NCBI GenBank assembly: GCA_030141605.1
Contig: JAQGDQ010000201.1
Span: 223,501-287,500 of the forward strand
From: Tubiluchus corallicola
Taxonomy: Eukaryota > Priapulida > Priapulimorpha > Priapulimorphida > Tubiluchidae
Length of the DNA: 64,000 nt
Reading direction: 5' to 3'
Part shown: piece after piece, positions 55,273 to 64,000 of the stretch
How the letters are laid out: the number at the start of each line of letters is the position of its first letter
Numbering within the stretch: the stretch's first letter is position 1
Notes under the pieces: generated by a model
Databases searched by the model: none
What the model was told of the DNA's origin: nothing
Seen by the model: the letters and a program-made list of their open reading frames with translations, nothing else
Translations under genes and position numbers: made by a program

Positions 55273-58200
55273 AATCGCAAGTGCAGAGATGCCTAGTTGA
55301 AAACCTATTTCTTTATTTCCACTTCATTGTTGAGATATGTCTTCTAAATCAGACTGTTGTGTACTAATCTCAGCTAAACATTGAAAACTATGCAAAATTT
55401 TATTTTTAGCTAATATAACATCATATAGCTAATAAGTAAAGGACAGTATTTGTTTGGAGCTATATTTTACTTTCATCAATAATTTACAAAGAATTTACAT
55501 ATAGGGGTTACTTGGGGTTACCGTATATAGCCAAGACCTTCTTCACCAAATAGGCGAGCAAATTGACATGCTAAAATGACTAAAAAGTGCCAGTTTGCAA
55601 GATCAAAATGCATTTTATTCACTTTATTCACACAAGTTTCATCTTTTCAACCAGTCAATATCCACTTTGCTGTTTACTCGCTTTTCTTTACTCTTTTAGC
55701 TGCAGCAACTCTGTGACATACAGTCAAACTTTTCTTAATCTATCTTTGTTGCTATCACACAGAATATATTATGTATTGCACATACGTGGGTTTCTCAATT
55801 CCGATTCAGTCTCATTCTATCCCAGGTTGCGAAATTAGCCTGTGCAATTTCCAGGAATAGAATGCACATGTGGTAGAAATTAGCAAAAGAATACTATACA
55901 TAATAAAACTGCAAAGAAAGTTACAAATAAAAATTTTTCATGTTTAAGTGATAAACTTGTGTGCGCACCACCATCACATAGAGGCGAAAGGGCACCAAAA
56001 TCATTATTGGCTTCTCCGGATAGAAGCAGCCAACATTAGTTATCTTTGGCTGCCAACTCATTTGGCATCCTGTACTTCTGTGTGAAATTTATGTTAGCAA
56101 CTTATTTGTAAATAAAATTTTGCTCATAGCATAGGCTTGTGCTTAGTAGCCTTATTTGGCCAGCCTTATATTTTTTGATCAGTCATCTACCTTCAAGAAT
56201 GATCGATGAGCAACTAATCACGATTGATAGCAATTTTTTATAGCTTTGCCATTTTCATTATTTTAGAATGTTAAATTTTTTGCTGTTGTTTTACCTCTTA
56301 GGGTTAGAATTATAAATTGTTGTAATTGTTACTCGCACAATAAACTGTATTTATTGGCTATCATGTGTTTTTATATGAAACATTGTCATACATGTGTTAA
56401 TGTTTGAGTAGCTGGTTTACAAAAAGCTCTAAACAGTAATCAGATACTAGGTAAACAGTCTTATTCAGCCGTCATAAACTTAAGCTGTTCTGACAGAAAG
56501 ACATTCTGCAAAGTGCAGTATTTTAATTAATAAAACACTGTTTCATCTTAGTGCATTTTCAATAGAAAAGCAGTGGGAGAATTTGCCCTGGTCTCCTCGC
56601 GTGGAGATGGCGCTGCCGATGTGATTCCGTGATCAATGGCAGAACCATATCACCCATGTTGTTTTCATATTGCTTTTTGGCTGTTTCATTTGCCAAATTT
56701 CTTTCATATTTTTTTATACGTTGTTACACATATTCGTATAAATGTGTTGTTAATGACATTTCTTGCTAATTGGCACTGTTAGTTTTTTGTCCTGCAGTAA
56801 TTAAATGGCAGAACAGTGGTGAATAGAGTGAGCACTTCTCCGGATTTGTGCAGACGTGTCAGGGAATTCGGCTAGTTATGAGGGAGCTAAATGCGTCAGG
56901 GACAATCATTGTTTTGCAATCGAGCCCATATTTTTTAAACTTACAATTAAATTGAACCAATATAAATGCATGTTAATGAAATTAACCCGAAATAAATATG
57001 TGCTCCGTTAACTTTCCGGCACAGTTATAATTGTTACGTATAATTGTTTTAGCTTTTCAAATTTCTTTCGATGTTTAATTTTTTCGGCTCCTGGTTAAAC
57101 CTACCTTGGTGATTCACATTGACTATGATTACACATGATTAGTCACATTCTAAAAAACCCCAAGAAAATTATTGACAGTTGCCATTGCAATTGCAAAATA
57201 TACTTTCAAAGCGTAAAATTTTGTTTATTTGTGGTATTGAACTTCAAACATAACGTGTTTGATGTTTCATCACTAAATTGCAGTACAGTATACAGTAATT
57301 AATTTTTTCTTGTGTCATGAAATAAAAAACTAAGCCACTATACAGAAAACTCTAATAATCGTTCAATTTTTTTGCATCATTTTAGATTGCAAAGTAATAA
57401 AAAAATTTATAGTTGCTGGCTTGCTGTGCCACGTTGGCGACTCGCAGTGAGTCCGGGACAACTCGTTTCCACACTTTTCCCCATTACAATTGACTAACCT
57501 GAGATGTTAGGGAAATCACTTTCACAAGGTGATCACCCTAGTGGTGAAGTGTGCAAAATCTTACACAAATGTATAATTAAGCAGTCGTGGATTATGTTCA
57601 TTGATTATTTCTTAGTCGCGTGTGACTGATTTTCAATTAAATTGATTAATCTGAACAACTAGTATGCAGTTAGTTATCATTAACTATAATAACATTTAAT
57701 AAAAACTGGGCTAGATTTAATAACTGGCTTAAAAAATTTTCTTTGGTTGTCAAATTAGTAAATCTTTAACTACTAGTCATTAACTAACTATCTATACATA
57801 CATCCACCAGTAAAATTCTGTCCAAAAAATTTTAAATTTATCATTTGTCTGTATTTGAAAATTACGTTTTCTTAAGAAATCATAGATTTCTCGGACCTTA
57901 ATGTTAATGTTCAGAACTTTTGAATTAAACTGCTTTGTAAATCTGTTTGAATGTTGAATAATACTTTATTGATACTGATTGTTTGCGGTTGTAGAATGGT
58001 GGTTCTACATTTACCGAAAAGTTAATTACGTGTACTATGTTTCTTCTTGTACCATTACATTTATTTTGCGACTAATAAATAAGAACACCAGTCGTTTGCA
58101 ATCTACCTTGCCTCTTGCTGATTTCTTACAAACTTCAAATAGAACTGCTGTGGGCTTTAGAAATGTGAGATGCAAAAAGAGTGACACCTAAGAGACCTAA

Positions 58201-58389
58201 CTCGAGGCAGTCTCTCCTAATCTTGAGAGGATAGTGTTCTTGTTTTACTAAAGTTGTATAAAGCAATTTAAATTGCGATTCTTACTGTCGTTCATGGGTC
58301 ACGCAAGTAATTTTTTGGTTTTCATTGGACTCAAAGTTGTAAAAATTTGACAACACATCCAAACGACTGTCATCCTTTACTTATTCTAG
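55273..58389. other. Intergenic or intronic, no gene resolved
   Basis: No convincing exon. An ATG at about 57504 opens a 42-codon frame (MLGKSLSQGDHPSGEV..) that looks protein-like, but no donor gives the phase needed to join 58390. A GC-richer patch near 56570-56640 is unexplained. Confidence 0.35.
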
Positions 58390-61300
58390 GCTGCACAAGA
58401 CCTTTGTTAAGCTTTGCCTTCTTTGGCAGCCTACAGGGCTAGGGCTGTTAGATAGTCAGTTGCTTGGTGCAAGAAGTCTCTCTAAAAACTCTGACATTGT
58501 CTTTGGAAGAGTAAGTTTCTGATGCAAAAAATACCCTAGAATCCCCGAACATTGATTGATGTTTAACATAAATTTATACTGTCTGTAACGCGCTTTTTTC
58601 TTGAAAGATTCTACTGAAGAGCATCAGGCAAATTTCTTAAATTCGTATTTACATAAACAGTTCAGAGTCGCTTTAAACACTACAGCACTCGCAGTTAAAT
58701 TTCAGTGGCGACCTGTAGTTAAAATTAGTGGGGGTGTTGCTTCAGAAAACTTTTAACCTTCAAACATTGGTATACATTTAATTTTAATGTTGTAATTTTT
58801 AACAAACATACAAAAATTTATAAATGAACTTGATAAAATCCTAAACAAAAACAAAAAAAATTTGCTTTCGAATACCCTAAGTTGCCGCTGTTCAAAAATA
58901 TGCCAGTGCACAGTTTTTAAGCACGTGACAATTGAGAACAAACTGTGTGAGTGACGGTACATTCTCTATCTAGCAGCAGACGCTAGCAATGCAGCATACA
59001 GCGTCTTATCTCAGACATGTGCTCATGCACACGGACTGTAATTATGAGTGTTAAGTTGAAAACTATTCTGAAATAGTTATCTATTTGTTATTTTAAAACG
59101 ATATAAATTTAAAGTAAAGATTTCTGTGCATTTGAAAATATGTAAAATTTGGGTACATTTTTTCTTTGTCGTTATTGTTATTCTCAGATATTGGAATCGC
59201 TTAACAGTTAGTTGTTACATGATTTCAGAAGACAGAACCTAAATATTGACAGTTTTTTTCTGAAATAAGCAGCCATTAACTAATTACAGATTAATAATCA
59301 ATAAATAGAAGTTAAATCAAATTGCATTTATCAATAATAAAAAGTTAGCCCAATTTCTGTTTTTGTTGTGCACAGTGCACACCCTTGGGTGAAATCCAGA
59401 CTGCTCTGAGACGAAGCGACCATAGTTTTTATACAGCATTTCAGATAGAAGGCTCTTTAGTCCAGCATTGTGGTCCAGTCACACAAGCATTTGGGTCGTC
59501 AGTGACCAGCATTGAGTTTTCAAATTTTATCAGCAGGTAAATAGCTCTGCACAAAATAGTTGATGGTCAAGTGTCAACCATGATCAGTCAGATATATCTG
59601 AAAAACTGATCGAATGCACTTGAACTTGGTCTTCATGAAATAAAACATGTTACTTTTTAATAAATAAAATGCTGGGTTTGCAATTACATGTTGAAGTCGC
59701 ATCTTGACCTGTGGCATTGCAGAGGTTTGGTGATACCTGGGCCCAACTTCCTTGATTGCCTGTCCCCTGGAGATGTAGTAGTTTGGCGGGTAAGCAGTCT
59801 CGCCCACAAATGCATCTACCTGCAACTTTAGGCCGTTTCTGAAACTTCAGAAGCACACTTGCAGAGCAAACTTTTAAATGGTAAACTAAATTTTTTGTAC
59901 CTTTGTCTTTGTAACTATTATAACAAATAAGAGCAAATGACTTAAAAGATTCTTACATAATTCAATAATGACCTTCACATACTTCACACAGATATGTAGT
60001 TTATGTACAAATAAGTTCATGTAAATTGATGTGTACAACGATTATTTCCAAAATTTAATGCTCCCTGAAGTGGATTCCCTAGGACCATCATCCCCTGTCA
60101 TCTCACACCAGTGCCTGACCATCTGACCAAGTTGGTTCCTGACCATACACTATTTCATCAAAGAGGGACGTCTGAACTGCAAATTGTGCATTTAATCTTG
60201 TAAGAAATTACTCCTTGATTATATATGGATTATTTCTAGTCAATGACCAGTTGTAGTTTCTCTATCTCTCAATGAAAATGGTTTTAAGTAAGATAATTAG
60301 AATTAGGGGAGAAGCATTCAGAAACAAAAAGCTCATTTGATAGGAATGACCAGCGACTACTCATTGATAAGAAGTATGCTCAAGTGCCAGGCAGAATGCC
60401 CAAAGTGCAATATGTAGTCATGGTAGTGTGTACAAATGTGGATTAGCTAGGAAGCCTTTTCTTCCAAAGATTTTGCAACTCTGTTTTTGGCTGATATCAA
60501 CATGTTTTGTTTTTAGAGAGACAGGCCTCGTGGTAAGGCTTAGATAATTTGTGTAGACGTCAGTGCTTTATGTTTTGCACAGTGCTGGCAAATCTGATTT
60601 CTTTGTTTTATTTTCTTTACATCTAATTGCTAGCTTATGAGTCATCAAATTTACTGTACTGCCGAAGTGTTGTATGTGAACTCTCTTAAATTCAGACTGT
60701 TTGAGCGTCAGTATTTTATTAATATTATGCAAATTTCTTTTAATAATCGTTAGAAGCCACTCCCTGTCTGCTGTACGTTGATGGCTTCATTTAGAAAATG
60801 ATTGCTTCTCTTACATTAGCTAGCCTGTTCTGTAATTTCAATGGCAGCTTGTGTTAAAAAGAAACAGCCCCCATTAATTTACCTTTTTCCTAAATTGATT
60901 AAAGAAAATTTTGTTTATTATTATTATTGCTGTAAAAGTCATATTATAAGAGAGGATTGATGTAAGTGCCCCATTGGTACGCATACTGTCTTTCGCTGAC
61001 GGAATAAAATGTACAAATTCACTAATCATTATCGATCCAACTAACTGACATGACATGATGGCTGCCTGCCTGTTCAATATTTTCTTGCTTGTTGTTGCTA
61101 TATTTAGATCAGGCCATAACACTTGGACAAAATAGTCAAGTAAGGTTGGTGCCGTGACGTCATGCATGCCTACTGGTCTGACATTGAACTAAGGGGGCGC
61201 TTGGTAGAGAGGTATCCCATGAGTACTCTGGGGACGAAACTGCAACTGTTGCCAAGAGCTGACACGTGGCAATATCAAACATGTCACATCGTTGCGATGT

Positions 61301-63978
61301 TCAGCCTTTCAGTAAGAGAAAGAGGGAGTGTGTTGTGTGGTTTTAACTTCTAGCTCATGGGGCGTATTTCCTGCTGAGGGCCATTCCTGCGTGATGTCCG
61401 CCACGTTGCTCGGCATTTTAGAACTTTAGCCTGAACTTTGGGGAGCTAAGACGAATTTTTGTTGATAAGTGTGTTGTAATAGACTCTTGCCACATGAGCA
61501 ACTGACAGCAATGACACGGCAGACTAAGGTAGAACTTGCTCCTGCCTATTGACCCTGTGTAGGAAGATACACGGTTAAGTTGCCAATACCGTTCAGCAAA
61601 AGAAGTCGTAGTTATCTGACATTAATGAGTTGGTCATTTGATTCCCTACAGAAAATATTATTTATTTAGTATTATCATCAATTTTTTTGTTTCGTAATGC
61701 AGGCTTGAGATTACTTTTTGTAGCTAACGTATAATTAGCTAGCCATTTTTGATACCTAACAAAATCCAGCGTTTCTATTTCAGGGTATTTAAATCCCGAC
61801 AAGTCAGTTGGTCTTACCGGTTTAAATGTGTAGTCATCTGGTTCTCAGCCTGTCTTTTAGCGGTCATGTTGCATCAGTGTGATTGATACATATTGTAAGC
61901 AGGCCTAGGTACGTCTTTGGGAGCCCTTTTGGAGCAAGCTGATGAACAGCTAGAAGTTACTACGAACATCTAGGAGCCATAAAATTACTCATTTGTGGGC
62001 ATTTCAGTTTGTGTTCAAGAACTTTCCATCAGACAATATGAGTGCCAGACGGTTTGAATGGGGCGAGTGAAAGCAAAACGTTGTTTCTTTGTTTGCATAC
62101 GGGTTTAATGTCTTGTGAAGTTTCACCGCTTGTCCAAAAAAATATACACTATCACTTGTGATATCTGCTTTACTACCAGTAAAACTGGCCTTTCATTCAA
62201 TTAGAGAAAAAAAGAGTTGTCATGTAGCTACGGGGCAAGTTTGTGTGCAAACTTTTAGCGTAGTGAACTGTAGGTCACTGTTCACTGTGAAGTTTTGAAC
62301 TGTTCTTATTATTTATTCAGGCGTAAGCTTATAAAACGTTACTGAAAAATAGTGTTATGTTTGCAATTTTGGATGCCTTTAGAATCTTTCACTATGGTTT
62401 CAGTATGGTGTAAAAGTTTTTGAACCAAAGTGTTTTTATGCAAATTGTTAGCAGTCGCAATTTGCATTTTACCTGCGTAAAGTGTATAGTATCTGGTAAA
62501 TTGTAAGATTAGTCATTCTTTATACAAAACACTACTTTCCGGATCATTTTATTCTGGTAGATTTTCATTTACGCGGTTACTATTGGATGAGAAATTTGAC
62601 TTTTATTGAAACTTGTATCACCAAGAGTTGAAATGGATTAGGTAGGTCAAACTGTCAAAGATTTTTTATTATTATTAACTGTGTATTGTACAGCAGGTTT
62701 TCGTAGACAGTAATGATCAAACCAGTTTTGTGGTTTGCTCAGAGCACGTATTTTTCCAGCATTTCTTATAAATTTTCAGGCCGCCTTGGGCGCTTAGGTC
62801 TGCTTCATTGATGTATGGAATTGGCTTGCCTTGTGAGGAAATGCCGTGCGTTTTTTATCAGATATTGATTGCTGATTGATTTTCGTCACTATGTTTTTAA
62901 ATTTGTTGAGAAGAAAGCTTATTTTCCCCCAATTTGCAATTATTATAAAAGTGGCTTCCGTTTTCTTGAGTGCCGACACGTTGTTTCCACTGTTAACTTT
63001 GAGCTTTCTTTGTGCCGTAATGTATTGAGAACCTTTCCTTGTCGATTTTTCTCTGATCATGCGAAAATTGCGTTCTGTCATTGGATAATTGAGTTAGGGA
63101 TTGTGTCATTATTGAACAGCCGCGGTGCATGACCTTAAACTCGGGACCGTATCCGAAGCAGTTGAATAACCTTGCCGCTGTGATTAACATGCCGAGTGTG
63201 ACAGATTGTTTCTTGTTTATTTTTAATGTGGAGAACATCCCTGGATATCTGAAAATAAGTGTTAAGAGAGTGCAGTGCCGAGTGGCCATAAAGCGCATGT
63301 TTTAGCAATGGTTCAATAAGATCGCATTTTGGCATTTTTCCTGAAAATGTTCGTAGAAATGAACCTTGGATTTGGACATTTGTTTACACACCGGCTTGTT
63401 TTTGTGCGCGTCTGAATTGATTTTTGCACAAAATGCTATTGCTATGCTGATTGCATTAAGCATAATAAATGCAAACTGCACTTTAGCAGAAATTGATTAT
63501 CTGCTTCTTTGTAGTGCTGTATGTTTGTGTGAGCAATAAAAATGCTCATTCTCTTTACATGTGCTTATTTTATACGCCATTACATTAGTGATTTGACCTT
63601 TAGGTAATGGAAAAGGAGATTATATTTGTCAAGCTTCCTGACCAAATTCTCTGTTGGAGTTGCATACTTTTCATAAAGATAGAGTTGCATACTTTCACAT
63701 AAAGATAGATAATACATACAATGCAATAAGTTAGAACTAGCATGCACTAAATTTTTTTTCATTTTCAGATTACATAATTTATGAATGTGTGACTCCATTC
63801 TTTTGTGTAGTAAAAAATTGGATTAAAAAGAAATTAAATGTTTTGTTTCAAAAATAGATTTTTCTATTACATGTATTACCTGGTGGAAAATATGTTGTGC
63901 TTTTCACAAAGGGGGTACAAAATGTCACTAACTGAACATTTTTTAACAAAGTTTTGACTGCTGTTTATACTTTTTCAG
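58390..63978 (+). CDS. Unidentified + strand gene, internal exons 58390-58510 and 59376-59536
   Basis: Exon A, 58390-58510, is bounded by TTATTCTAG and GTAAGT; exon B, 59376-59536, by TTGTGCACAG and GTAAAT. Exon A takes one base to finish a codon and reads 40 codons (LWQPTGLGLLDSQLLG, SKNSDIVFGR). Exon B starts in phase 0 and reads 53 codons (CTPLGEIQTALRRSDHSFY, GSLVQHCGPVTQAFGSS), leaving two bases. In each exon the reading frame is fixed by stops in the other two, and A joins B in frame. I do not recognise the protein. Candidate following exons that fit the phase are 63979-64000 (CAG then seven codons and TAA) and one beginning at 62780; neither is proven. The start codon exon lies to the left and is not found. 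Confidence 0.5.
61150..61340 (+). promoter_or_regulatory. Second CRE-containing GC-richer patch
   Basis: TGACGTCA at 61155-61162 followed by GCATGC and, 25 bases on, GGGGGCGC. A 63-codon open frame (61162-61353) covers the patch but has no known domain. It could be an alternative promoter or simply a CpG-containing relic. Confidence 0.25.
63654..63708. repeat. 25-bp tandem duplication
   Basis: GAGTTGCATACTTTTCATAAAGATA followed at once by the same unit with ACTTTCACATAAAG. Two copies only. Confidence 0.85.
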
Positions 63979-64000
63979 GCTAGTGTCTTCATTTAAATAA
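63979..64000 (+). other. Possible terminal exon at the window edge
   Basis: A strong acceptor (ATACTTTTTCAG) is followed by one base and seven codons ending in TAA at the last base of the window. The phase fits exon 59376-59536. The 4.4-kb intron and very short coding end make it uncertain. Confidence 0.3.

Noticed and set aside
61162-61353. 63-codon open frame over a CRE
   Set aside because: No domain, no splice partner in phase and no homology recognised.

Overview
The window is nuclear DNA from an animal, most likely an AT-rich marine-type invertebrate. The evidence is multi-exon genes with GT-AG introns, animal-type orthologues close to human length, metazoan transposon families, and frequent TAGGCCTA-like words in non-coding DNA. 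Nothing here fixes the phylum; tunicate, echinoderm, cnidarian or sponge all remain possible. No bacterial, organellar or viral segment is seen.

Five genes can be rebuilt exon by exon, with matching splice phases. (1) 1704-4586 (+): a secreted, bacterial-type neutral sphingomyelinase of the DNase I-like fold, two exons. (2) 7966-9531 (+): a single-coding-exon family 92 glycosyltransferase, with a probable upstream 5' UTR exon near 6240-6360. (3) 18375-10654 (-): ZNHIT2, a HIT zinc-finger protein, eleven exons including a 23-base micro-exon. (4) 32427-21895 (-): CDK7, the CDK-activating/TFIIH kinase, eleven exons, 345 codons. (5) 38263-50629 (+): MAU2/SCC4, the cohesin-loader subunit, fifteen exons, 613 codons. 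A sixth, unidentified + strand gene probably begins near 54.0-54.4 kb (CRE, two CCAAT boxes, YY1-like site) and has convincing internal exons at 58390-58510 and 59376-59536. CDK7, ZNHIT2 and MAU2 are core nuclear functions (transcription/cell cycle, snRNP/R2TP assembly, cohesin loading). Their adjacency does not by itself imply a shared pathway.

The rest is transposable elements and decay. ZNHIT2 intron 4 holds a pogo/Tigger remnant. A terminal-inverted-repeat element is present twice (18719-19644 and 32697-33417), about 300 bp upstream of the start codons of ZNHIT2 and CDK7; the first copy is split by a SINE with an 8-bp target duplication. CDK7 introns hold a hAT-like MITE and a PIF/Harbinger fragment. 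The CDK7-MAU2 head-to-head interval holds an LTR remnant and a nearly intact LINE (about 34821-38140, minus strand) ending just upstream of the MAU2 start codon. A MAU2 intron carries a SINE with a 5S-rRNA-derived head, facing a second tail copy in inverted orientation, and another intron carries a decayed duplicate of the start of exon 11.

The most interesting signal I found is a hairpin shared by four LINE-type 3' tails. Its outer stem changes sequence from copy to copy but stays paired, while an inner TGACTAGATGACC..GGTC core is kept. That is the signature of a selected RNA structure, probably the template mark for a reverse transcriptase.
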